From positions 1-16,953 of the forward strand of contig DATLAN010000322.1 in NCBI GenBank assembly GCA_035527455.1: a stretch of DNA of 16,953 nt. The letters are read 5' to 3'. This stretch comes from DATLAN01 sp035527455. GTDB lineage: Bacteria; Planctomycetota; Planctomycetia; Pirellulales; Thermoguttaceae. Shown here piece by piece: positions 1-8,197 of this stretch (position 1 is the stretch's first letter; each line of letters begins with the position of its first letter). The notes beneath the pieces are model-generated. The model ran no database searches. It worked only from the letters and a program-made list of their open reading frames with translations, and was not told the DNA's origin. A program made the position numbers and the translations under genes.

Positions 1-528
1 GACGCCTATCAAAAGCGCGGCGGCGGATTGATCTTCATTCACATGGCCTTGATGCAAGGTTCGGGCGAAGAGCTGTCGAATTGCATCGGGATGGCATGGG
101 ACAAGAGAAATGGCGCCACCAAATGGGGCGTGCTGCCCACGCCGGTGACGCTCACCGACGCGGCAAAAGAATCTCCCATCTTCGAGGGCTTTCCGGCAAA
201 GTTCGATCTGGCCGACGAGTTCTATTGGCAGTTGAGAGGCGACCCGGCAGGTATCACTCCGCTGGTCACTTCGCCCGCCGGAGAGGCCATCGCCAACAAA
301 CCGCTAAACGGTCCTCCCAAGATCGGAGATCTCGACGGCAAGCCGTGGCCGGTGATGTGGACCAAGGAGGTGGGCCGGGGCAGAGTCTTCGTCTCGGGCG
401 CCGGCCACAACTATTTCACGTTCAACGATCCCTATTTCCGGATCATCCTGCTGCGGGCCATGGCTTGGACCATGCACGAGTCTTTCGATCCATTCGAACC
501 CCTGGTGACGCTCCGTCTCGAACGGTAG
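1..528 (+). CDS. ThuA-like domain protein, 5' end cut by the window
   Basis: Frame 1 is open from the first base, so the gene begins upstream of the window; 175 C-terminal residues are visible. The fold signature is that of ThuA-like (trehalose utilisation, class I glutamine amidotransferase-like) proteins. There is a hydrophobic strand followed by a histidine (GLIFIHMA, about residues 9-16). A region contains IFEGFP and DEFYW, and near the end comes GRVFVSGAGHNYFTFNDPYF followed by LLRAMAWTMHE, the typical ThuA C-terminal block. In planctomycetes this family usually sits among sugar-catabolism and membrane-bound dehydrogenase genes; its biochemical activity is poorly defined. The next gene starts 39 bases downstream on the same strand, so cotranscription is plausible. 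Family call fairly secure, substrate unknown. Confidence 0.75.
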   Translation, partial: DAYQKRGGGLIFIHMALMQGSGEELSNCIGMAWDKRNGATKWGVLPTPVTLTDAAKESPIFEGFPAKFDLADEFYWQLRGDPAGITPLVTSPAGEAIANKPLNGPPKIGDLDGKPWPVMWTKEVGRGRVFVSGAGHNYFTFNDPYFRIILLRAMAWTMHESFDPFEPLVTLRLER

Positions 529-567
529 GGCTCACCCCATTTGCAGCCATGAGAAGGATCAACGCCG

Positions 568-1821
568 ATGCTCACTACACACACTTCGTCCCGTTTCATC
601 ATCCAGATCTTCTTCTTGGCCTGTCTGGCCCTGCCGGCACGGGCCGAGGGTCCGTCGTGGCCCCAATTCCACGGTCCTAATCAGGACAACAAATCGCCGG
701 ATACGGGACTGCTCGACCGATGGCCGGAGGGAGGCCCCGAGCTGATCTGGAAGGCCCAAGGACTGGGATACGGATACTCCAGCGTGTCGATCGCCGAGGG
801 GCGCATCTTCACCTCGGGCAACATCGACGACAAGACGGTGGTCACCGCTTTGGACGCCGCCAACGGACGCACCCTCTGGCAGACACCCAACGGCGAGGCC
901 TGGACGAAGCAGGTTGCCGGCACCCGGTCAACGCCGACCGTCGACGGCGATCGGGTCTACGACGAAAGTCCCTTGGGGGAACTCGTCTGCCTGGAAGCGG
1001 CCACCGGCAAGAAGATCTGGGGGCTGAATATCCTCGACGCCTTCGGGGGCGAGAACATCTTCTGGGGGTTGTCCGAATCGGTGCTGATCGACGGCGATCG
1101 GCTCATCTGCTGCCCCGGCGGCAAGACCAGCGTCGTCGCCCTGGACAAGCTGACCGGCGAGGTCGTCTGGAAGGCCCCCAGCGTCGGCCAGCCGCCCAGC
1201 TACGCCACGCCCACCTTGGCCGAATATCAAGGACTGCGGATGATCATCACCACGGCGCTGAAGTCGATGATCGGGGTCAACGCCGACACGGGCGAACTGC
1301 TCTGGCAGGTCGAGCACGTCGCGTTGCACGACGAAAACGTGCTGCAGCCCGTCTATCACGACGGGGAGATCTTCGTCAGCGGTCTGAAGACGGGCTCGGT
1401 CAAGTGGAAGATCAAGGTCGACGGCCGGAAAGCGTCGGTGGAAGAGGTCTGGCGATCCGACCAGATGGACAACCATCACGACCACGTCATCCTGCTGGAC
1501 GGCTACCTCTACGGCTCGAGTGCCATCTGCAATTCGGGCAAGTGGATCTGCCTCGACTGGGATACCGGCGAAATACAGTACGCCGAACCGGGCGTGGGCA
1601 AAGGGACGCTGACCTACGCCGACGGGATGCTCTACACGCTCGCCGAACGCCTGGTCGTCGGTCTGGTCAAGCCGACCCCGGCCGGCCACGAAGTCGTCAG
1701 CCGGTTCGAACTCGTACCTCAGGGCCAAGCCCCCAGTTGGGCTCACCCGGTCGTGTGCGGGGGAAGACTGTATTTGCGCCACGCAGAGATTCTGTACGTG
1801 TATGATGTGGCTGAGAAATAG
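568..1821 (+). CDS. Exported PQQ-type beta-propeller repeat protein
   Basis: A 417-residue protein. The ATG at 568 follows an AGAAGGA-like ribosome-binding site at 552-558. An N-terminal Sec signal peptide is visible, with hydrophobic core FIIQIFFLACLAL and probable cleavage after ARA (about residue 26). The mature protein begins with WPQFHGPNQDN, the usual opening of planctomycete PQQ-like/BamB-like propellers. Repeated blades carry the ALDAANGRTLWQ, CLEAATGKKIW, ALDKLTGEVVW and GVNADTGELLWQ pattern (A-x-x-x-x-TG-x-x-x-W). Family knowledge says such proteins are extracytoplasmic eight-bladed propellers, but most do not bind PQQ, and catalytic residues of quinoprotein dehydrogenases are not evident here. 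Likely a periplasmic scaffold or binding protein. It may be cotranscribed with the preceding ThuA gene. Function beyond the fold is unknown. Confidence 0.8.
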   Translation: MLTTHTSSRFIIQIFFLACLALPARAEGPSWPQFHGPNQDNKSPDTGLLDRWPEGGPELIWKAQGLGYGYSSVSIAEGRIFTSGNIDDKTVVTALDAANGRTLWQTPNGEAWTKQVAGTRSTPTVDGDRVYDESPLGELVCLEAATGKKIWGLNILDAFGGENIFWGLSESVLIDGDRLICCPGGKTSVVALDKLTGEVVWKAPSVGQPPSYATPTLAEYQGLRMIITTALKSMIGVNADTGELLWQVEHVALHDENVLQPVYHDGEIFVSGLKTGSVKWKIKVDGRKASVEEVWRSDQMDNHHDHVILLDGYLYGSSAICNSGKWICLDWDTGEIQYAEPGVGKGTLTYADGMLYTLAERLVVGLVKPTPAGHEVVSRFELVPQGQAPSWAHPVVCGGRLYLRHAEILYVYDVAEK

Positions 1822-1889
1822 ACACGCGGAAAGAACGACGCTATCCCCCAGATCGAAAGGAGAGTGTTTTGGTTCAGAAGGAGCGAGAA

Positions 1890-3704
1890 ATGCGAATCTT
1901 CGAAGAGGCCTGGTTTTGGTTGCGGTGCATGGTGGTCGTTTCGGGAATTTCAGCCCAGGCGGTCTATGCCCAGCCACCTTCTCCAGCGCGCAGCACTCCC
2001 TCGAAGGTCGGGGGTGTGGCTGTCGCCGACGTTCTCCAACGACTGGGGGCGAAGCTGGAGCGGGGAACTGCGAGCAAGGAACTCGATGATTACTCGAACC
2101 ATTTCGACCGGACCGACCTGAACCGAGACGGGAAACACACGAGGGAGGAATACGTCGACAAGGGTGGTTACATGACGCCCGAAGCACGAGCCGGCATTTT
2201 TCGAGCCGCCGATGGCAACGCGGACGGAGTCGTCACCCAAGCCGAATATGTCTTGAACCGAATCATTACTGATGAAGCCAAAGCGATCGTTCAAGGGATG
2301 GACGACGATGAAGACGGTTTGGTCGAGCGAGCGGAATTCGTCAAGCATGCGACGAAGCTGCTTTCCGACCACGAGTTGGCCGTGCAGGTTTTTTCCGCGT
2401 TGGATGCGAACGCCGATGGCGGGATACCCATTCCGGAGTACTTGCGAGTTTGGGGGCAGTGGGCACGGGCCGGACAGAAGTCGGCCGAGGAACGCATCGC
2501 GGCGCGACGGGCGGAACTCGCCGAATTCGCGAACAAACCAGGCCAAAAGCCGGCCCAGCCCGCGGCCGCCGGACTTGACGCCGATAAGCTGGCGATGATC
2601 CTCCCGGCCATGGAGCGTCGCATCGAGGAGGGAAAGCTCGTGGGTGGTCTCGGTCTCGTGGCCCGGGGCGACCAGATCGTTTACGCCGGCACTTGGGGAC
2701 AGCGGGACCGCGAGAAACAGCTCCCCATGACCGACGACACGATCTTTCGAATCTATTCGATGTCCAAACCCGTCACGAGCGTTGCCGCCATGATCTTGGT
2801 GGAAGAGGGCAAACTGGGGCTGGACGCCCCGATCTCCCAGTACTTGCCGGAAATGGCTGAGACGATGGTGCTCGTTGAAACAACGGGTGATGACGGCGAA
2901 ACACGCTATGAAGAAGTCCCTGCGGAGAGAGCGATCACGGTGCGCGACCTGTTGCGCCACACCTCGGGGTTCACCTATGGGTTCTTCGGAAACAGCGAAG
3001 TCGACAAGCGGTACAGGAGTGCGGGCGTACTGATTACCGACCGGACCCTGGAGGATACCGTCAAGAAGCTTTCGAGAATCCCGCTCAAACATCAGCCCGG
3101 GTCCCGCTGGCATTACAGCGTTTCGACCGACGTCTTGGGACGGGTGATCGAAGTCGCGTCAGGACAGTCGTTGGATCAGTTCCTCCGGAAACGCATCTTC
3201 GAGCCGCTCGGCATGGAAGACACCTTTTTCACCGTGCCGCAGAACAAGCTGCCTCGCCTGGCGCAGATGTACGCCCCGAACGGTAACGGCGGCCTCGAGC
3301 CGGCCAATGCGATGAGTTCGCGCCGTTTCGTCGATTCCTCGAATCGATTCTATTCGGGCGGGGGCGGCCTGTGCTCCACCGCGTCCGACTACCTGACGTT
3401 CTGTCGGATGTTGCTCAACGAGGGCAAGTTCGACGGCGGGCGCATCCTCCGGCCGGAAACCGTCCGCCTGATGCGCACCAACCAGTTGGATGACGGGATT
3501 CAGGGTTCGCCGGGCTTTCAATTCGGCCTGGGGTTCAGTATCGACAAAGACGGTGTCTACAGTTGGGGCGGGGCAGCAGGGACGCGTTTCTGGATCGATC
3601 CGAAGAACAAGCTGATTACGATCTACATGGTTCAGATCAACCCGACCGGCCCATTCGCCTTCGGCGGCGAAATGAAGAAGCTCGTCTACGCCTCGATGCA
3701 GTGA
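1890..3704 (+). CDS. Secreted four-EF-hand / beta-lactamase-family serine hydrolase fusion
   Basis: The ATG at 1890 is preceded by AAGGAG at 1878-1883 with a 6-base gap, which favours it over the in-frame TTG at 1869; this gives 604 residues. The N-terminus looks like a signal peptide ending near AQAVYA. Four canonical calcium-binding EF-hand loops follow at about residues 76-87 (DLNRDG), 108-119 (DGNADG), 138-149 (DDDEDG) and 172-183 (DANADG), each with Glu at position 12. A linker leads to a beta-lactamase/family VIII esterase domain (about 235-600). Its S-x-x-K motif is SMSK (Ser290, Lys293), the second motif Tyr is in HYSVS (Tyr409), and WGG at about 560-562 replaces the KTG/HTG box, as in EstB-like esterases. 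Likely an exported esterase or peptidase-like hydrolase rather than an antibiotic resistance enzyme. Calcium control is inferred from the EF-hands only. Confidence 0.85.
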   Translation: MRIFEEAWFWLRCMVVVSGISAQAVYAQPPSPARSTPSKVGGVAVADVLQRLGAKLERGTASKELDDYSNHFDRTDLNRDGKHTREEYVDKGGYMTPEARAGIFRAADGNADGVVTQAEYVLNRIITDEAKAIVQGMDDDEDGLVERAEFVKHATKLLSDHELAVQVFSALDANADGGIPIPEYLRVWGQWARAGQKSAEERIAARRAELAEFANKPGQKPAQPAAAGLDADKLAMILPAMERRIEEGKLVGGLGLVARGDQIVYAGTWGQRDREKQLPMTDDTIFRIYSMSKPVTSVAAMILVEEGKLGLDAPISQYLPEMAETMVLVETTGDDGETRYEEVPAERAITVRDLLRHTSGFTYGFFGNSEVDKRYRSAGVLITDRTLEDTVKKLSRIPLKHQPGSRWHYSVSTDVLGRVIEVASGQSLDQFLRKRIFEPLGMEDTFFTVPQNKLPRLAQMYAPNGNGGLEPANAMSSRRFVDSSNRFYSGGGGLCSTASDYLTFCRMLLNEGKFDGGRILRPETVRLMRTNQLDDGIQGSPGFQFGLGFSIDKDGVYSWGGAAGTRFWIDPKNKLITIYMVQINPTGPFAFGGEMKKLVYASMQ

Positions 3705-3710
3705 GTCAAC

Positions 3711-3980
3711 ATGAAGCAGTCGGCCATGATTCTAACGGCGTGCGTGATGCTGCCTCTGGGCGAGTGCTCGGTTATGGCAGACAGTAGCGTTACCTTGGAT
3801 GGTTTAGACAGTGAACGGTTTTGTCGGTTTCTTCGCGCCACCACGAACCAGTACGCACATTTCAGGGAATCGGGTTCTTCTGGCAAATGGCCCAGTGACT
3901 ATTACGAGGGCATGTTGGAGCTTTGGGCTGAGTTAGTGGCAGCGTTGGAGGGAGACCCACGATCCAGCGGAATCCAGTAG
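3711..3980 (+). CDS. Small exported hypothetical protein, possibly truncated
   Basis: An 89-codon reading frame starts 6 bases after the stop of the EF-hand hydrolase, without a strong ribosome-binding site, so translational coupling is possible. The N-terminus (MILTACVMLPLGECSVMA) looks like a short signal sequence; LTAC could be a lipobox, though it lies very close to the start. The remainder is mixed charged and aromatic with no recognised domain. Its last 26 or so codons overlap, on the opposite strand, the reading frame of a transposase remnant (3902-4090). The original C-terminus may therefore have been replaced by insertion-sequence DNA. It could be a real small protein, a truncated gene, or a chance frame. 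Confidence 0.4.
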   Translation: MKQSAMILTACVMLPLGECSVMADSSVTLDGLDSERFCRFLRATTNQYAHFRESGSSGKWPSDYYEGMLELWAELVAALEGDPRSSGIQ

Positions 3981-4090
3981 ACCTCATTTGGGGTCCGGCC
4001 ATCCAGGAATGTGTGCGGGCGCCAAGCGTTGTGCCACTGGACGAACCGGGCAAGTTCCTCGCGGAACTCCCGTCGGCGGTAGGGAACGTG
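3902..4090 (-). pseudogene. Transposase C-terminal remnant (integrase core, rve-type)
   Basis: Reading the minus strand, the frame gives HVPYRRREFREELARFVQWH, then NAWRPHTFLDGRTPNEVYW. This is the C-terminal part of an integrase-core (DDE, rve) transposase of the type common in planctomycete insertion sequences (pattern W-x-N-x-x-RPH-x-x-L-x-G-x-TP-x-EVY). Only about 60 residues are recognisable. Upstream on the minus strand (above about 4090) the translation no longer resembles the family, so the N-terminal domain and most of the catalytic core are missing. No terminal inverted repeats or target duplication were recognised. This is a decayed IS fragment lying between the small ORF and the Gfo/Idh/MocA gene. 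Confidence 0.65.
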
Positions 4091-4352
4091 AAAAACGCAG
4101 AAAGATCCCCGGCGGGATCGGGAAGAGCAAGGGTATTGGCCGCGGGAGTTGCGGCGGCGGGACGCCGAGACCAGGCCGGCGTCGCATGAAAGGGGGTCGC
4201 CAAGCAGGGGAATTGCTGTTGCGGCGACCGGCGAGCGTGTAGAATGGGGGCCTGCTGCGATTGGCTGAATTCTTGCGAATTCAGCTACGCCCTTTTTGCA
4301 TCGTTCGAGATTACCGTCCACCGTCGTCTCCGAGGACTCCAGGAGGTTCGCC
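4091..4352. other. Intergenic region upstream of the Gfo/Idh/MocA gene
   Basis: Between the transposase remnant and the oxidoreductase start I see no gene. The stretch is G-rich, may be partly derived from the decayed insertion sequence, and contains one clear hairpin (4264-4285). The ribosome-binding site AGGAGG at 4341-4346 belongs to the next gene. No convincing sigma70 promoter was found. Confidence 0.5.
4264..4285. repeat. Perfect 9-bp hairpin containing two EcoRI-like sites
   Basis: GCTGAATTC at 4264-4272 and GAATTCAGC at 4277-4285 form a perfect 9-bp stem around the loop TTGC. Seven bases later there is a run of five T (4293-4297). It could be a weak terminator for transcription coming from the left, or a leftover IS end. 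The T-run is too far from the stem for a standard intrinsic terminator. Confidence 0.45.
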
Positions 4353-5636
4353 ATGTCGGATTCCGTCAGTCGTCGCCGTTTTTTGGGTAGCGCCGCCGTG
4401 GGCACCGCGGCGCTGAGTGTCGCCACGAGGACTTGGGCCGCCGAGGAGCCGCCCGGCGGGAAGCTGGTCGTCGGCGTGATGGGCACCGGTGGCCGGGGGA
4501 CGAGCCTGGCCACGCAGTTCCAGCAGCAGCCGAACACCGAGGTGGCTTACGTCTGCGGCGTGGACCGTCGGCGGTTGGCGGCGGCGGCCAAGGCGGTCGG
4601 TGAAATCGCGGCAGCGGAACCGAAGGCCGTGACCGATTTCCGCCGTATCCTCGACGACAAGTCGGTCGACGTGCTCGTCTGTGCCGCGCCCGACCATTGG
4701 CACGGACCGGCCACGATCCTGGGCTGTTCGGCGGGCAAGCACGTCTACGTGGAGAAGCCCTGCTGCCACAATCCCCGCGAGGGCGAGATGCAGGTCGAGG
4801 CCGCCCGGAAATACCGCCGCGTGGTGCAGATCGGCACGCAGCGGCGGAGTTGGCCGGGCATCATCGAAGCGATGGCGAAACTCCGCGAAGGGGCGATCGG
4901 CCGCGTGCTGTTCTCCCGCGGATGGTACAACAACCAGCGCTCGTCGATCGGCCGGGGGACCGAGACGGCCGTGCCCGACTGGCTCGACTACGATCTCTGG
5001 CAGGGCCCCGCGCCGCGGCGTCCCTATCGCAGCAACGCGCTCCATTACAACTGGCACTGGTTCTGGCACTGGGGCACCGGCGAGATCGGCAACAACGGTG
5101 TCCACGCCCTGGACCTCTGCCGCTGGGGGCTGGGCGTCGATTATCCGCGGCAGGTTTCCTCCGGCGGCGGGCTGTACTTCTTCGACGACGACCAGGAAAC
5201 GCCCGACTCGCAGGTGGTCAACTTCGACTTCGGCGAGAAGATGATCACCTGGGAAGGCCGCAACTGGCACCGCCGCGGGTTCGAGGGCTCGATGTTCGGG
5301 GCCGAATTCTACGGCGACCAGGGCACGCTGGTGCTCGACGGCGGCGGGTACAAGCGGTACGACCGCATGGACAAGCTCGTCGAAGAGCAGACGGCCCCCG
5401 GCGGCGACGCGGTCCACCTCGGCAATTTCCTCGACGGCATCCGCAGCGATTCGGTCCCCAACGCCGAGATCGAGCGGGGCTACAAGAGCACGCTGTTGTG
5501 CCTGCTCGGCTCGATCGCCCATCGCACCGGCCACACGCTCCACTGCGACCCGAAGACCGGGCGGATCCTCGACGACCCGGACGCCCAGGCCCTCTGGGGC
5601 CGCCAGTACGAGCCGGGCTGGGAACCGAAGGTGTGA
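4353..5636 (+). CDS. Tat-exported Gfo/Idh/MocA family oxidoreductase
   Basis: The ATG at 4353 has a strong ribosome-binding site, AGGAGG at 4341-4346, which rules out longer in-frame starts; the protein is 427 residues. The N-terminus is a twin-arginine signal (SRRRFLGSAAVGTAAL, about residues 6-21) ending near TWAAE. An N-terminal Rossmann domain follows, with VGVMGTGGRG (about 41-49) as the NAD(P)-binding glycine loop. The EKP motif is at about 134-136, with the family's conserved Lys at 135. The C-terminal domain includes GTGEIGNNGVHALDLCRWGL, matching the family's conserved G-x-x-G-x-H-x-x-D-x-x-RW region. Family members oxidise or reduce sugars and cyclitols. Tat export with a bound dinucleotide is typical of planctomycete and Bacteroidota members. 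Substrate not deducible. It ends 6 bases before the convergent gene's stop. Confidence 0.9.
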   Translation: MSDSVSRRRFLGSAAVGTAALSVATRTWAAEEPPGGKLVVGVMGTGGRGTSLATQFQQQPNTEVAYVCGVDRRRLAAAAKAVGEIAAAEPKAVTDFRRILDDKSVDVLVCAAPDHWHGPATILGCSAGKHVYVEKPCCHNPREGEMQVEAARKYRRVVQIGTQRRSWPGIIEAMAKLREGAIGRVLFSRGWYNNQRSSIGRGTETAVPDWLDYDLWQGPAPRRPYRSNALHYNWHWFWHWGTGEIGNNGVHALDLCRWGLGVDYPRQVSSGGGLYFFDDDQETPDSQVVNFDFGEKMITWEGRNWHRRGFEGSMFGAEFYGDQGTLVLDGGGYKRYDRMDKLVEEQTAPGGDAVHLGNFLDGIRSDSVPNAEIERGYKSTLLCLLGSIAHRTGHTLHCDPKTGRILDDPDAQALWGRQYEPGWEPKV

Positions 5637-5642
5637 TCCGGG

Positions 5643-7727
5643 CTACTGCAGATTCCGCAGAATGGCCGAGCGGGTCTGGTGCGTGTCGCAATGCCGGCGG
5701 AATTCGTCGCGGTCGAGGATCCGCGTGACGTAGACCTCGGCCGTGACGGGATAGGCCAGCGTGTGCCGGCTCGATTGGAATCGCAACTCGACGCGGCCGG
5801 GCGGCGGTTGTTCGCCGGCGGCGTCGAGGATTTCGGCGGCCGGCCGCTTGGCGAACGTCACTTCCACCGGCCGGGTCGACCAGCCGAGGAACACCCAGAC
5901 CTTGGTCTTCCCCCGCAAAAGGTCGTAGAAGACGGGCACCATCATGCGGGCGTCTTGGCCGACGTCCGGGTCGCTGGTCAAGTCGGCCAGCCAACGCTCG
6001 AACGCTTCGGCCGCGGAGGCTACGGCCGGTGAAAGCGACGCGTCGGGCGACATGCCGAGCTGCCGACTCACGGTGAGATAGGCGCCGAAGAAGAGGCCCT
6101 CCATCGCGTCGAGTTCCGCGGCCAGATCCACCTCGATCGGACCGGCGGCGGTCTGCCGGTGCATTTCCGCCATGGCGGCCGCACCGAAGTTCTCCTCCAG
6201 CACGGTCCGGATGAAGCGATACGCCAACGCGCGGCGGAGGTAATGCGTGGCCAGCGGCTCGGCGCTCAACTCCGGATGGATGCGGACGATCGTTTTCGGC
6301 GGTCCGAAATCGGGCGCCGCGTCACCCGGCGTGGGAATCTCGGCCTGCTTGATGTGGGTCTCTCGCGTCAGGGCCAAGATGCCTTTGAACAACTCCAGAA
6401 GCTGCTTGCGATAGTTGTCGTCCATTTCCAGGTGCTTGGCCTCGGGCATCTTCTCGGGGATCACCAGCGGCTCCAACGCCCAGGTCTGGTGGTCGTACCA
6501 GCCGGAGACGTCCGTTGGTTTCAGATCCAGGTCGCCCGAGCGGATTCGCCGGATCATCTCGTCGACCAGGCTGAAACCGTCGGGAATCGGGCGGTCGCCA
6601 TAGAGTTGCATCACCAGCCGCGTTTCGTGGGTGCGAGACGGCGGGAAAAAAGCAACGCCCTGCGGCGGGACGTCGACTCGCCCCCTATCCAGCGCTGCCA
6701 GCGGCCCGCGGAGATCGGGATCGAGCCGCGGCGTATTCGAATCGGGATCGACCAGCGGATTCGTGAGCCGGGAGACCAGCGTGAGATACTGCTCGTAGGC
6801 GGTTCTCAGGTTGCGGTCCGCGTGGAGGATCTTCACCACGGCCTCGATGCCGGCATCAGCGTCGAGCTTGGTCTGCAGCAACCGATCCTGCTGGAAGATG
6901 GCCGACAGCTCGTCGCTCCAGGTGTAGAACCCGATGGGCTTCGAGCGGAGTTCGTCCTCGAGGAACCGATCGAGGGTCTCTTGCACGCCCGGCTGGAAAT
7001 CGGCGGGGATTTCGGGATCGAGCTTGCCCAGCCCGGCGGCGCCGAGCAGCACGCCGGGCACCGACCCGAGTTCGGCCGGATCGGACTCGACCAACGCCCG
7101 GGCGACCGCCTTGAGCAGATCGGCCTTGGCGGGAAAGTCGCCGGCACCGCGTTGGGCCGCCAGATCGACCGCGGCGTACAGCCCGTCGTCGAACTGCTTG
7201 GCCTTCTGGGCCAGGACGGAGGCCGAGACGAAGCGGCCGGGTGCGAGCCGGTCGAGCGTGGGTTCGATGGTGGCCTCCCGGGCGGCCAGGTAGAGATCGT
7301 CTTTGTCGACCCAGCCGCTTTTCGTCTGTCCGTCCTTGTACAGCACGACTCCGATCCATTTTCCCCGGATGGCGCCGACTCGCAACCGGTCGTCCCAAGT
7401 GAGTCGGGCCACGACCTTTTCGCCCTGACGGATCGTCACGTCGCTGCCCTGGACGCCGACCTCGTCGCCAACCTTCAACTCCGCGCCCCAGTTCAGGTTC
7501 TTGTCGTCCGGGATGCCAAGTCGCAGGACCTGGGTGCTCAGATCGAGCTTCACGCGGTAGTTTTCGGCGAGGATCTCGCGCGTGGGCGTGGGCCGCTCGG
7601 GCGGCGCGGGTTCTTCGACCTTGGCGGGTTCTTCGGCCGCGGCCGAAAGAGCCAGCAGCAGCCACAAAGCTACAGCCGAGACGGCCAACGTGCCCGTGGT
7701 CAGTTTCCATCGAGACGGACTGGTCAT
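5643..7727 (-). CDS. Large exported protein of unknown function with SH3-like N-terminal domain
   Basis: The ATG at 7727 on the minus strand is preceded by AAAGGAG with a 6-base gap, giving 694 residues. An N-terminal hydrophobic segment (about residues 12-30, LAVSAVALWLLLALSAAA) is a signal peptide or membrane anchor. A Pro/Glu-rich linker (about 32-50) follows. Residues about 85-147 look like an SH3-type domain (VGDEVGVQ, GAIRGKWIGVVL, SGWVDKDDL). The remaining 540 residues are mainly helical, with no recognised catalytic motif and only one obvious cysteine near the C-terminus. I do not recognise the family; it is probably a planctomycete-specific periplasmic protein. It is convergent with the Gfo/Idh/MocA gene (6 bases between stops) and divergent from the beta-CASP gene. 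The frame is intact throughout. Confidence 0.8.
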   Translation of the reverse strand: MTSPSRWKLTTGTLAVSAVALWLLLALSAAAEEPAKVEEPAPPERPTPTREILAENYRVKLDLSTQVLRLGIPDDKNLNWGAELKVGDEVGVQGSDVTIRQGEKVVARLTWDDRLRVGAIRGKWIGVVLYKDGQTKSGWVDKDDLYLAAREATIEPTLDRLAPGRFVSASVLAQKAKQFDDGLYAAVDLAAQRGAGDFPAKADLLKAVARALVESDPAELGSVPGVLLGAAGLGKLDPEIPADFQPGVQETLDRFLEDELRSKPIGFYTWSDELSAIFQQDRLLQTKLDADAGIEAVVKILHADRNLRTAYEQYLTLVSRLTNPLVDPDSNTPRLDPDLRGPLAALDRGRVDVPPQGVAFFPPSRTHETRLVMQLYGDRPIPDGFSLVDEMIRRIRSGDLDLKPTDVSGWYDHQTWALEPLVIPEKMPEAKHLEMDDNYRKQLLELFKGILALTRETHIKQAEIPTPGDAAPDFGPPKTIVRIHPELSAEPLATHYLRRALAYRFIRTVLEENFGAAAMAEMHRQTAAGPIEVDLAAELDAMEGLFFGAYLTVSRQLGMSPDASLSPAVASAAEAFERWLADLTSDPDVGQDARMMVPVFYDLLRGKTKVWVFLGWSTRPVEVTFAKRPAAEILDAAGEQPPPGRVELRFQSSRHTLAYPVTAEVYVTRILDRDEFRRHCDTHQTRSAILRNLQ

Positions 7728-8197
7728 GCTTCGCTCCTTTGCGGTAAGACGTGACGATACGGGAATGGCCTTTTTCGCACGGATTGTACATGTGGTCTGC
7801 TTCGAAGGCAAGCGTGCCAACCCCGGGTGGTGGGAGATCCGACGGTAGCCATCTCGCCGCATTCATGCGGTCTTCTCGCCGTCTGGGCAGTTCAACCCGA
7901 TGAATCGGGTCACTACGAACCCATGCGACACCCCCAAACCTTTGACCGTATACCGGCCCATCGGGCGGCGTCAATGTCCCCGGGTGGCGGCCTCGCAGGG
8001 ATTTTCGGGGCGGGTCTGGACGGCTGAGCCTCGGCCTCGATCGGCGATTTCCTCTTGAATCGACGTTCCGCCCGAATGATCCACATAAGCGATACATTTT
8101 CCGAAAAGGCACTCGCCGGGCCCGTCCTCGGTCGATACATTTTACACAGTGCGCACGAAACGCATGCGCTTACCACCAGAGAGAAAAGGAACGCATC
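7728..8197. other. Divergent intergenic region with small hairpins and a direct repeat
   Basis: This 470-base gap separates the minus-strand exported protein from the plus-strand beta-CASP gene, so it must hold promoters for both; none matches the sigma70 consensus well enough to assign. It contains two small hairpins: CCGCAT-TC-ATGCGG at 7857-7870, and ACCCGA-TGAA-TCGGGT at 7895-7910. The 11-mer CGATACATTTT occurs twice, at 8090-8100 and 8133-8143. The palindrome GTGCGCAC lies close upstream of the beta-CASP start. No convincing coding frame was seen. Confidence 0.5.
8090..8143. promoter_or_regulatory. Direct repeat of CGATACATTTT, possible operator
   Basis: Identical 11-base copies at 8090-8100 and 8133-8143, 43 bases apart start to start (about four helical turns), lie 55-108 bases upstream of the beta-CASP start codon. 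The AT-rich core stands out in GC-rich DNA. Paired helically phased sites would suit a regulator-binding region, but no regulator is identified and chance cannot be excluded. Confidence 0.3.

Noticed and set aside
1890..3704. Beta-lactamase conferring antibiotic resistance
   Set aside because: The WGG box and EF-hand fusion fit an esterase-like exported hydrolase better than a drug-degrading class C enzyme.
4311..5543. Long minus-strand frame opposite the Gfo/Idh/MocA gene
   Set aside because: Antisense shadow of a gene with a strong ribosome-binding site and Tat signal.
6159..7754. Long open frame on the plus strand opposite the exported unknown protein
   Set aside because: It is the antisense shadow of a gene with a clear ribosome-binding site and signal peptide; its translation is low in hydrophobic domain structure and has no recognised motif.
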